This document shows positions 22,418-32,969 of a DNA stretch of 64,000 nucleotides, in pieces (the first letter of the stretch is position 1; each line of letters starts with the position of its first letter). The position numbers were made by a program, and so were the translations under genes. The stretch lies in assembly GCA_014529385.2 (NCBI GenBank), contig CM043960.1, positions 119,358,543 through 119,422,542 of the forward strand. The letters run 5' to 3'. Source of the DNA: Adiantum capillus-veneris. Taxonomy: Eukaryota > Streptophyta > Polypodiopsida > Polypodiales > Pteridaceae. The notes under the pieces were generated by a model, which was not told the origin of the DNA, ran no database searches, and saw nothing but the letters and a program-made list of their open reading frames with translations.

Positions 22418-22505
22418 GAAATCCCTTTACTTTAAATTCCCGAAGAAAGTAGCCCTATTTTATCTATCTTTGGGAAGTTAAAGTAAAGGGATTTCATCTT
22501 GACTC
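22418..22505. repeat. 18-bp perfect inverted repeat near the Copia 3' LTR
   Basis: GAAATCCCTTTACTTTAA at 22418-22435 recurs as its reverse complement at 22488-22505, separated by 52 bases. It begins about 14 bases after the Copia LTR end. The right arm reads on into LINE sequence. Confidence 0.93.
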
Positions 22506-23175
22506 CAATCTTCAAAATATTAGTAGGAACCATAAGCCTGCTCCATACTAATCACCCTGCAGGTAAAGGGGGAGTTGTGATTGGTGTAGATCTAAAGCAT
22601 AAATAGTTGATTGCTTAGGTCCAAGTAGGGCCAAAGAATAATTGGGTTACTATCATTCTCAAAGAACCTTTCAATTACACTATTGTGAGCCTTTATGCAT
22701 CCAATTAAATCTCTAAAAGAACTAGTATACGGTATGAGTTTTGTTTACTTATTGATCCTCTCCTACTTATAGGAGATTTCAATACGGTCACTTCTCTGAA
22801 TGATAATTGCAAAGCTCTAGGGAAAATCATTCAAGGAAAACAAAACGAATGTTGGGATGAGCTATTTGATAAACTCACTTTGGTGGATTCATCTTCAATT
22901 TTTGGCTTCACTCGGTCGAACAATTAGAAGTTTATTTTTTTAGAGCAACAAGGCTAGACATATTGTACATGACTACAAACATGCTTCAAGATCATTGGTT
23001 GGTGAGCTGTAAATTTGACTTATCTTCACTGCTATCTGATCATAAACCTCTAGTTTTTGAATTACATAAATAATAGCACTCTTTATGATCTAGTTGGCCC
23101 TATCTAGACAGTTATGTATTTAGACTTGCTTCCATCAACGCCATAGTTAAATAAATTTTTGAAAATGCATTTTCT

Positions 23176-23479
23176 ATGCACATCAATGCATTTACTACTT
23201 GGGATGAAGCCATAAAGCACACTCTGAAGTCACTTATGATTTCAAGAAAAAATCTCATTAGGAAGAGAATGGAGTCTAGGAGGGCCTCTTTATTTGGAAG
23301 TTTAAGGGAGTCAAACCTTTAGTATAAATGCACATCAATGCATTTACTACTTGGGATGTAGCCATAAAGCACACTCTGAAGTCACTTATGATTTCAAGAA
23401 AAAATCTCATTAGGAAGAGAATGGAGTCTAGGAGGGCCTCTTTATTTGGAAGTTTAAGGGAGTCAAACCTTTAGGATAA
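23176..23479 (+). repeat. 152-bp tandem duplication in LINE A
   Basis: Bases 23176-23327 are repeated head to tail at 23328-23479 with only two or three differences (for example GGATGAAGCC against GGATGTAGCC). The copies are far more alike than the surrounding LINE is intact, so the duplication is recent. Confidence 0.97.
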
Positions 23480-25296
23480 ATAAAGCAATCAAAGGGAAGC
23501 TTTTGAATTCAAACAAGTAAAAGGACATTCCAATTTCCCCCCAAAATGAAATCTAAACTCTAGCAAGAAAAGTATATCATGTAATATATCTATGGAAAGA
23601 GCTTGATATGTAGATTTCAGGTCTTTAATCTTCGTTCAAATAGGAGATCATATCTATGAGTTATGGAGGTCCAAAAAGCATAAAGTTGTCCACCCCCTTT
23701 TTGGTGGGGAAAAGTGTATCCTTTGACCACTTACACTTCTCTTACACACCCACCATTCTTGCACACATGGCATGCATCTATTTGTCAAAATGTTAATCAC
23801 CTCAATAATCTCATGGAAAATAAAGAGGCCCTCCTAGACCCCATCCTTTTCCTAATGATGGCAATTAGTCTTACAAAAGAATGATGACAAATAATCAAAT
23901 CTCATCTCTTGAGAGTAACTCCTTAATTGACTTGTCATCCCTTGAGATTATTACTTTGAAAGAACAGCTTAAGAAAGAGGAGCTCCTAGAGGCCCAAGGT
24001 GCCATTGCTTGGACCAGACAATTTTGGGCAGGTAAAATAGATAGGTCCAACAAGAAAATGTTTTCTTTGCTAAAAAAGAATAAATGCATGGATTTTATCC
24101 CTATGTTGAGAAATAAATATGGTGGGCATGCTACTTCCCACAAGGAGAATGTGAAAATCACCAAGGATTATTTTTCCAATATTTTCTTACCTCTTCCCTT
24201 GAGAGATAACAATATTAAAAATGCTAGAGTAAATAGCTCAAGTGAGGAAAAAGATAGTGCCATTTAATTTGGCTAAACTATTAGATTTACCTATCTTAGA
24301 AGTGGAGATAAGAGAAACTATTGGAAACCTGAAACCTAGTAAATCTCCTGGGTTAGATGGTGTGCCCAATGACTAACTTCTGGTTCCATACTTACTTCTC
24401 GTTTGGAAATAAGCCTTGGTTGTAGGAGCTCTTTCCTCTTCCATAAATTTTGGTGTGGTTCAAACTATTCATAAAAAGGGCTGAAGGGATGATCTGGTCA
24501 ATTGGAGACCAATCACCTATTTGAATTTTGTGTATAAGATCTTCGAGTCTTTGACCTTAGCTAGGAGACACATCCACTTATGAATTGGTTTATTCTTAAG
24601 GAGAAAAAGGGCCTCATTAATAAAGGAATGTTTATCTTGGATGCAATAATTTCTCTTTGGGAAGGCATGGAGTATGCAAAGGAGTCTGGTCAAAATTACG
24701 TCTTTTCCAAAATTGATTTTTATAAGGCCTATGAAAGAATAGAGTGGGATTTTATTCTAAAAGCTTTATATGACATGGATTTGGGAAAATTATTCATAAA
24801 GTTTTTTCATAAATCATTTGGAAATATATCAGCCATGATTGTTGTAATGGATCTCTTACTAAAGCCACCCCCCTACACAAGTCTATCAGATACGGATGCC
24901 CCCTTTGTCCTTTATTGTATGCAATTTCTTATGATGCCTTGGGTTGGTTAGTTAAAGATGCTATTATGCAAGGGAATATTAAAGCCATTAATATTTTTTA
25001 TTCTCAAGAGCAAATTTGCTTACAATAGTCTACAGATGACACCAATGCATTATTTAAAAATTAGGTTCAATTTGTTGAGGCATTTTGGTCCCCGGGGGAT
25101 TCACTATGTTTTCTGGTATGGTACGATGCGATTGTACAAGATGGGGGGGTTTGGATTTTTTACATAAGTGTATACAATAGGGGTAGCCCCTCATTATTGC
25201 ATACTCATATCGTATACATAAGGAGGTGTTGGAGGGGGTGCTACATACAACTACCTGGGCCACCTTAAATAGAATGGTTGTTTCCACAAAGAGAAG

Positions 25297-25298
<2 letters not shown>

Positions 25299-25360
<62 letters not shown>
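25299..25360. repeat. (GA)n microsatellite
   Basis: About 31 uninterrupted GA units. A second and longer array starts 100 bp downstream. Confidence 0.97.
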
Positions 25361-25363
<3 letters not shown>

Positions 25364-25455
25364 GGGGAAAATAAAATCAACTCATATTCCTTCTAGAAGA
25401 TCATATTTGCACTTCAACTTCTACTCTCTTCAAGAAAGGCATTGGGGTGGGTTGG

Positions 25456-25457
<2 letters not shown>

Positions 25458-25545
<88 letters not shown>
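25458..25545. repeat. (GA)n microsatellite
   Basis: About 43 uninterrupted GA units. The Arg-Glu frames of up to 118 residues that run through the two arrays are artefacts. Confidence 0.97.
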
Positions 25546-25547
<2 letters not shown>

Positions 25548-26514
25548 CGCAGGGCTCATATTTCAACGCTTTGGTGCCCTTCGGAGGCTTTGTAACCCTT
25601 CAAAGATGCTTTTTAAAAATAATTCCTTTCAAGTGAAGGTCAATTTTGGAAATCTCCCTTCGTGCATGAAGTGTAGCCATGCAATTTTCCCTTCAAAGAC
25701 CAGTAGTATACAAATGTATATTATATATAAAATACATACATACATACATATATATATATATATATTTATTTATATTGCAGGCTGCTCTGCCACTGAACTT
25801 TAATGAAAGGTTGAAACTTGAAGCCTCAAACTTAAGTGAGCGTCCAAAGATTCAAGGACATGGGTCTTGTAGCAAACTCAAAGACTCGGTCTCTAAGAGT
25901 AAGAATATCGAGAGTCGACTCTTGACAATACTTGACTCTCCCCTGCACTCCTTGGAGATCTCCCCTGCACTTCAAGCCTCCAACTACGGTCAGAAGTTCA
26001 ACCTTCATCTATAATTTTCTGGGTGGAAGGCTCCTTACACAAAGCATTGGAGCTTGCAGGCCACAACATTGATGGAATCCCCTCTGCATGCGCTCCATCT
26101 CACGCTTGCTTGCTATGCATAACCAAGTGGCCCAACTCTACACTCCATCCACTTCTCTCCAACAAGGCTCATGCAAGCCAGCTCATCCTTGCCACTCATT
26201 GCATCCTAAGCTCCCTTGGACCCCCTCTCTACCACTCATCAATCGTCAATGTCGATGTAGGCCGATTTAGCTCGTTTTTTATATCCTTTGATAAAATTTG
26301 GAGTTTGTTTTTTGAAGTCTCAAGATTGGAAATGAAACCTTGCTTTGTAGATTATTCAAAGTGGAGCGCTTACATTGTTGATAGAATACTAGAGACTACA
26401 GTCACACAAAGTGATAGCTCTTATATTGACTAAGTGGCCCCTTAAATGTGAATTATTAAAACAATTCAAATTGTTAACATTGGAGTTTGCATTAAGACCC
26501 GAGAGCTCCATAAG

Positions 26515-26982
26515 TGTAGACGGCTGGAGAGTCACCATGTGGGAACGTGTTCTTAGAAGATGGGCAACGAATCACTTAGTAACTACTAGAGTAATTACTA
26601 TAGTAAAACCGAAGAATATAAATAGAGCCCATTACATTGATATCGGGTTGGCAATTGTAATCACTTGTATTAGCGCTTTGGGCTATAATTGCACTTGAGC
26701 ATCAATGGCAATATTGTTGGCTATACTTTTTCTCTGTAATCATATTCACTATAATCTCAATCATGGTATATATTCCGTGATACTTACTTCTCAACAGTCT
26801 TCTGAATCTGAATCTAAATCTGAACTTTATTCCAGTCTATAAGTCTGATTCTCATTTCAGTATCCACATTTCAGTCTAGTCTCTGATTTCTATCTAGTCT
26901 GCTGTCTGAAATATTTCCACACGAGTAGCTGAAATCCTTCAACACTGGAATTAGCTGTCTCAAGAGATCAGCTCCAATTCCA
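26515..26982 (+). repeat. Gypsy 5' LTR (468 bp)
   Basis: Starts TGTAGACGG and ends CCAATTCCA. Preceded by the target duplication ATAAG. Same length as the 3' LTR with 21 substitutions, 14 of them transitions, and no indels. The promoter TATAAATA is at 26617-26624. Confidence 0.96.
26617..26624 (+). promoter_or_regulatory. TATA box in Gypsy 5' LTR
   Basis: TATAAATA is conserved in the 3' LTR at 37155-37162 in the context ATATAAATAGRGCCC. Its position about 100 bp into the LTR gives a short U3 and suits an LTR promoter. Confidence 0.75.
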
Positions 26983-26985
26983 TTT

Positions 26986-27000
26986 TGGCGATCACGGTGG
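26986..27000 (+). promoter_or_regulatory. Putative Gypsy primer-binding site
   Basis: TGGCGATCACGGTGG begins three bases after the 5' LTR, where a primer site is expected, and starts with the obligatory TGG. I cannot assign the tRNA with confidence. Confidence 0.5.
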
Positions 27001-27055
27001 CTCGAGCTGAAGCTCGTGGACTGAAAGACTCTTCTCCCAGTTGAAGTTTTCAGCA

Positions 27056-28948
27056 ATGGCACCAAAATCCAATCGTGGCCGAAAATCTACCAATCGTGTG
27101 GACCCCATTCCTAAGGAGTCAGGAAGAGAGTTTGACCCCAAGCCAGAGAAAATGACTGACACTGAGGCTCAGGAGGAGCATAGTTAGGCTGATGAGGCGC
27201 AGGACTCACAGCACTCTAGTCATTCTCGACGCAGACGGGCAGAACGGGAAGCATGAAAGGCAAAGAGTTCCAAGAGTTCTCAGTCTCGCTAGAAAGATGA
27301 GCATATCAAAGGCAGAAAGGGAAGTCACCATACTTCTAGCAGACAAAACAGAGAAGATGCTGATACTGAGATAGAGACAGAGATTGATTGGGATGCTGAC
27401 ACTGACAATTGCAAGAAGGCTCCCAAGCGTCAGTCTGAAGCTAAGAAGAGAACTGGTGGGATCAGCAGTAATCGAAATGATTACACTATTTCCCTGAAGA
27501 TTTCTTTTCCCATATTCAAAGGAGGAAAAAAGGATGATCCTGATATTCACATACAAGCTTTTGATCAGTATGCTGAACTAAAAAACATTGATGAAGATGA
27601 TTGGGGGGAATACTTTCCACAAACCTTGAAGGAAGCAGCAAGGAAATGGTATTACCATTACCCTGCATGCCAGCTAGGATCATATAATAAATTACTTAAG
27701 GCCTTCAGGTTGGAATATTCCAAAAATCGAGGAGATGAGGATATTCTCTGTGAATTGGATCAGATCAAACAGAGGAATTTGTCAGTCCGCAGCTATGTCG
27801 AAAAGATCAAAGAACTGACCAGACAGTTGCAAGAACCACCGTCTGAGAAGAGATTGAGGGCATGGTTTCTGAATGGGTTCAGAAGCAAGAAGCTAAGAGA
27901 ACAAGAAGTACTAGCCCCTACAAAGAAATTCAATGATCTAGTTCAGTGAACATTAAAACTGGAACAGCAGGCTAAGAAAGAAAAGAGCCACAAGAAGAGA
28001 AGGACCAGTAGCAGTAGTTCAGCTACTGAAGCATCTGATTCCAGTGCAACATCCAGCAGCTCCGAGAGCAGCTCCAATGAATGGACAAAGGAAAAATCAA
28101 AGAAAGGATAATGGACCAAGAAAATTGAAGAAATGGCTAGGCAGATTGCAGAGATTAGCCACACAAGATAGCCGGTCCGGAAGATGGAGACTTGGTGTTC
28201 AAGATGTAAATCCAAGGACCACATCTCCATGGAATGCCCACAATGTACCTACTGCAAGGCCTTCGGTCACCTATGGAATAATTGTGGCATCCGAATTCAC
28301 CATTTTAAGAAAGGAAAGGATCTATCAGTGGTTGCCTACACTGAACCAGTGAAGGCAGAGCCAATCAAAGTAGCACAAGAAGAAGGATCAGGTACCAGTG
28401 GTACTGGTCAAGGACGTGGCAGATACCAACAAGGAATGGGCAGAGGAAGAGGAAGAAGCAACTTCTAGACCAGGAGCATGAATTGCTACACCTGTGGAAA
28501 GTATGGTCATTTTGCAGCCCAATGTCCAGATGCACCAGTAACGACTGCTACTGAGGCTAAGGCACTAGAGCCAGTCCCAGTCAGAGTAGTTACCAAGAGC
28601 AAGGGAGTGATCATTGAAGAAATTTCAGACATTTCAGAAGTCCCAACTAATCCGAAGAGCAGCAAGTGGGCCCAACAAAGGGAAGTTTGGAAGGCCAAAG
28701 GTAAATAAAATGTAGTAGATGAGTGGCAAGAGCAGCGGGAACTAGCAGCTAAAATCATAGAGGATTTAGCTAAGAAGCTGCCAGAGCAGCCAAAAAGTTT
28801 CGAGGCTAAGGTCATTCAGAAGATACCAGCCCAATCGACTGATAAAGATGAGTCAGTACCGACCATGACAGAGACCATGCTGGCTGTAGTACGTGGACTA
28901 GCTGATGAAATGGGAGTGGAAGGAAAGAGTACTACTGATAAAGAATAA
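27056..28948 (+). pseudogene. Gypsy gag with three CCHC zinc knuckles
   Basis: The frame opens at ATG 27056 (MAPKSNRGRKSTNRVDPIP). It remains one reading frame through protease and into RT despite nonsense codons at 27185, 27254, 27290, 27947, 28109, 28169, 28466, 28706 and 28946. A basic and acidic N-terminal tail leads to the capsid-like region (ISFPIFKGGKKDDPDIHIQAF near 27500, broken here for length, then WYYHYPACQLGSYNKLLKAF near 27650). A serine-rich linker follows. Three knuckles come next: CSRCKSKDHISMEC, CTYCKAFGHLWNNC and CYTCGKYGHFAAQC. The third is separated from the second by a Gly/Arg-rich segment (GRGRYQQGMGRGRGR). Most plant Gypsy Gags carry one or two knuckles. Gag packages the genomic RNA. 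Confidence 0.88.
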
Positions 28949-29017
28949 TGGCAGTGTGAAGACACTAGTTCTTCAAGCTCTGACAATCAGTCTGACCAGG
29001 AGCGAGAGGAAATTCAG

Positions 29018-29623
29018 GTGAAAATTTATGATAGAATCCAAAAGCTGCTTGTAGAGCTGGAGGATATAAGAAAGACCTTACCTGAGGTGGCCAACTTTAT
29101 CAGACAACGCAAGAAGACTGAGGCAGAGGCCAGAACAGTGGACCTGACGGTTTTCCGGGATGATGAAGTTCCACTTATTCAGGTAGATTACAAGGTTAGG
29201 AAGCAGTGGGAACCTCTCTCAAGCGTCATACTGGATGGAGGAGCAGGAGTCAACATAATGGGAGTCCATCTTCAGCAAAGAATGGGTATCAATAACATGA
29301 AACCAGCACCATTCAAAGTAAGAATGGCGGATCATCGAGTTGTACAAGCGATGGGCATGATTGAAAACATGCAGATAAGAGTTGGGAGGGAAAAATTCAA
29401 AACTAGTTTCCTAGTTTTGGATGTACAGGGATCATATGGAATGCTATTAGGACGGCCGTGGTTAAGAACAGCACATGCTGTTCATGACTACGCAAACCAG
29501 AACTTAACCATAAAAGGGGCCAGTGGCAGAATCAAAATCCAGAACAACAACACCAAGAGCTGGAAAAAGGAACTGAGGCCGAAGGAGTTGTGTCAGAAAT
29601 ACCGAGCTAAGAAAATTGAGTGA
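29018..29623 (+). pseudogene. Gypsy retropepsin-like protease
   Basis: In frame with gag. The catalytic region reads SVILDGGAGVNIMG near 29225, so the usual D-S/T-G is D-G-G here. The C-terminal signature is GMLLGRPWLRTAHAV near 29440. The region between holds the strand-rich VRMADHRVVQAMGMIENMQI. The protease would cut the Gag-Pol polyprotein. Whether the D-G-G site is a lineage variant or a loss needs comparison with relatives. The segment ends at TGA 29621, after which the same frame continues into pol. Confidence 0.85.
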
Positions 29624-32600
29624 ATGCTAGCAACAATGAACATCTTTCCTTTGGCAGAAATTGATTTGAATGCAGTACTACTAAACAAAGAACAATATGA
29701 CAAGAAGAAGAGACAATTCCCTGATCAGTTTATTGAAGTCAATACAGAGGAAAGAACCGTTCAGCTAGCTGGAAGAATGGAGGAACCAGCTGATACTGGT
29801 AAAATAGAAGAATCAGTATATTCTGAAGAGTATCCACTGAATCAGAATAATGATTCAGAGATGAATGGACCTTCTTGGGACTACGCTAAAGACTCAACCA
29901 AACGAAAAGGAGGAGGACCAAATTGGTTGCTTCCAGATGATCAGGAAGTAGAGGAGTGGAACCTGGGATCAGAGGAAAATCCCAGAATGATCAAAGTCAA
30001 CAAGCACATGAAACCGGCAATGAAGGAAAAGGCAAGAAAAATGTTCCAGAACTACAAAGATGTATTTGCCTAGGAACATACAGATTTGAAGGGAGTAGAT
30101 CCTGAAATTTGTCAGCACCGAATACCACTGAAACTAAGAGCTAGGCCAGTTAGATTGCAAAGATACCGGATGAACCCTAACTATGCAAAGAAGGTCAAGG
30201 AGGAGATTCATAATCTTCTCAAGGCTGGGTTCATTACGGAAGTAGCAAGTAGTGATTGGTTATTTCCAATAGTCGTCGTTCCTAAGAAGAATGGGAAATT
30301 GAGGGTTTGTGTTGACTATAGGAAACTAAATGCCCAAACCATTAAGGATCCGTTTCCATTACCTTTTACTGATATGTTGCTTGATGAGATCGCAGGATAT
30401 GAGATGTATAGCTTCATGGATGGTTATAGCGGCTATAACCAGTTACAGATTGCTCCTGAAGATAGGGCCAAGACCACTTTCATCACTGAGTGGGGAGCTT
30501 CATGTATCTGGTGATGCCTTTTGGCCTGTGCAATGCACCAGCTACTTTTCAGCGGTGTATGATGGAGATGTTTAATGAATTTCTTCATCGGTTCCTCGCC
30601 ATTTTCATGGATGACTTCACTGTCTATTCAGATGAGGAACAACACCTTCTATTCCTAGAGATGGTTTTTAAACGCTGTCAGGAGAAAAGGATTTGCTTGA
30701 ATGCATTTAAATCAGTATTTCTGGTTTGGAAAGGACAGCTACTGTGACATGTGGTTTCCTGCAATGGAATAGAAATGGCCAATGACAAAATACAATGTGT
30801 CCAGCAAGCTAAAGCACCTAAAACTGCTTCTGAGTTGAGTTCTTTCTTGGAGTATGTGAATTTTTATAGAAGATTTGTACACAAGTTTTCTTCTCAAGCA
30901 GTACCACTATATGAGCTTACAAAGATACCAGTAAATTCAATTGGACTGCTGAGTGTGAGGAGAGTTTCCAGAATTTGAAAAAAGCCATTACCAATAAACC
31001 AGTCCTCAGGCAGCCGAATTGGGATATTATTTTTCATGTACACGTGGATGCTTCAAGATTGGCAATGGGGGCAATATTAGCTCAGCCAGATGGCCGAATA
31101 GACTATCCGATCTATTTTGCTAGTCGAAGATTCAGTCAGGCTGAACAAAGCTATACGACATCTGAAAGAGAAGCCCTCATAATGGGTTTTAGCGCTACAA
31201 AGTTCAGGCATTACCTATTGGGGAAGTTATTCCATTTTTATGTGGATCATCAAGCTCTTCTGTTTCTGATTAACAAAGTCATTATTCAAGGCAGGCTGAT
31301 AAGATGGATGATGTTCCTTATGGAATTTGAATTCATAATTTTCTATAAGCCTGGACAAAACCACTGTGGAGCTGACTTTCTTTCCAGAAGTACAGAAGGA
31401 TATTCGGAATCACCTCTAAGAGATGAACCAGTGGATGCTGATTTATTTCAGTTAAAAGTAGAAGAATCAGTGGATCCTGAATGGTATGATATTTATCAAT
31501 TCCTTTCCCAAGGTTCCTTTCCAGAGGATTGGAAGCAGAATCAGAAGAAGTCTCTGATCATAAAAACCCTGAAATTAACCATCATTGGGGGAGTACTTTA
31601 TCGATTGGGAGTGGATGGTATACTTCAGAGATGTGTCCCTACGGAGGGAAGAATGCAAGTTATCTCAGAAGCGCATAATGGAGAGTCTGGGGGACACTTT
31701 TCCAACGAAGTGACCTACAAGAAGATTCTGCAAGCAGGCCTGTGGTGGCAAACAATGTTTGCTGATGTCAGAAGCTTTTGTAAAACTTGTGACATATGCC
31801 AAAGAATGGGCCGACCAACAGCTGCAGACATGACTCCCTTAATGCCAATACAACCATTGGGAGTATTCATGAAATGGGGACTAGATTTTATGGGACCTTT
31901 TAAGAAGGTGACTCCCAGGAAGAACAAATACATTGTGATGGCTACTTGTTATGTTACCAAGTGGGATGAAGCTAAAGCTCTTCCTGACAATACAGCCAAG
32001 TCAACTGCAAGGTTTCTGTTTGAGAATATTGTCTGTCGATATGGATGTCCAGTGGAAATTGTGACTGATCAAGGGACACATTTCATCAATGATACTATGG
32101 AAATCCTATTGGATAGGCTTTCAGTCAAGCATCGAAAATCTACTCCTTACTATCCCAGATGCAATGGATAGGCTGAAAGTAGTAATAAGACAATTAAGAC
32201 TATTCTCACTAAGGTGGTGCAAAAGAAACCAGACCAGTGGGATTTGAAGCTTCAGACTGCTCTCTGGGCTTATAGGACAGCTTATAAGGTAACTACTGGA
32301 ATGACACCATTCAGAATGGTGTATGGTACTGAAGTTGTGGTTCCTATGGAGTTTGTAATCCCTAGTGTGAGAATGGTTGTAAAGTATGGACTAGACTTCA
32401 ACCATAATCTTAAGAAAAGACTGGATGAACTGATGCAGTTAGATGAACTTAGGCAAAGAGCTATATTGGAACAGGAAATTGTTCAACAAAGAAGGCAGCA
32501 CTAGCATGATCGTCGAATTAAAGTATGAGAATTCCAGAAAGGAGACTTAGTGCTTCTATATCAGTCTAAATTGGGTCCAAAGAAGCCGAATTTGAAGATT

Positions 32601-32930
32601 GCCTGGGCAGGACCTTTTGAGGTAGATTGGGTCTTCTCCAATGGCACAGTCAGATTAAAAGATTTATCTGGACTGATGTTTCCGGGAGTATATAATGGAG
32701 CAAAGATCAAACTTTATTATTCAGAGACCAGAGAAACTGGGTTAGAAGAAGTCACTAAGGAACTGGAGGTTGTTGATCAAGAGATACCAGAATCAGATAT
32801 TTTTGGTCTTTTCCATGTACAACGAGTTCTAGATTTAGAACCAGTACCTGAAGAATCAAATCAGGCTGATTTAAGAACCAGTACCATTATGGTCCAGGCA
32901 GAGTGGGAACCAGATCAGAACCAGTATTAA
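29624..32930 (+). pseudogene. Gypsy pol: reverse transcriptase, RNase H, integrase
   Basis: A linker (29624-30073) precedes RT, whose motifs are KAGFITEVASSDWLFPIVVV, LRVCVDYRKLNAQTIKDPFP, MYSFMDGYSGYNQLQIAPED, VMPFGLCNAPATFQRCM and FLAIFMDDFTVYS. The catalytic block is FMDD. A one-base loss near 30500 and another near 30931 shift the frame. RNase H has HVDASRLAMGAILAQPDG, TSEREALIMGF and YVDHQALLFLI. Integrase has the zinc-binding HNGESGGHFSNEVTY and CKTCDICQ, then WGLDFMGPF, VTDQGTHF and an AES block, so all three acidic catalytic residues are visible. The Gln before AES is a stop (32169). Further stops are at 30071, 30745, 32502 and 32526. The C-terminus shows GPFEVDWVFSNGTVRLKDL and NGAKIKLYY, and no chromodomain. 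The natural end is TAA 32928-32930. Confidence 0.94.
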
Positions 32931-32969
32931 CACACTTTCCAAATTTTAAGTGGCCAACGGTCAAGTGGT

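Larger units (their letters stand above)
22409..25150 (+). pseudogene. LINE A ORF2 remnant (endonuclease and reverse transcriptase)
   Basis: This is the downstream half of the LINE split by the Copia element. The endonuclease part shows GKGGVVIGVDLKHK near 22565, TIVSLYASN, and LLLIGDFNTVTSLND near 22770, with the GDFN catalytic block intact. The middle region is riddled with stops and holds a 152-bp tandem duplication. RT begins near 24280 with LKPSKSPGLDGVPND, then VNWRPITYLNFVYKIFE (about 24500), and YVFSKIDFYKAYERIEWDFI (about 24700) with the first catalytic aspartate. The F/YADD block is not recognisable before the sequence fades near 25150, so the element is 3'-truncated. There are many frameshifts. 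Confidence 0.85.
25151..26509. other. Unassigned DNA between LINE A and the Gypsy element
   Basis: It contains two long GA arrays and an (AT)n run near 25748-25765, annotated or noted separately. A 136-residue frame at 26023-26433 (starting MEGSLHKALELAGHN) has no recognisable family and no supporting context. I would not call it a gene. No transposon ends are visible. Confidence 0.45.

Noticed and set aside
26023..26433. 136-residue frame as a small gene
   Set aside because: No family resemblance, promoter or context, in DNA surrounded by dead elements. Chance frames of this length are expected here.
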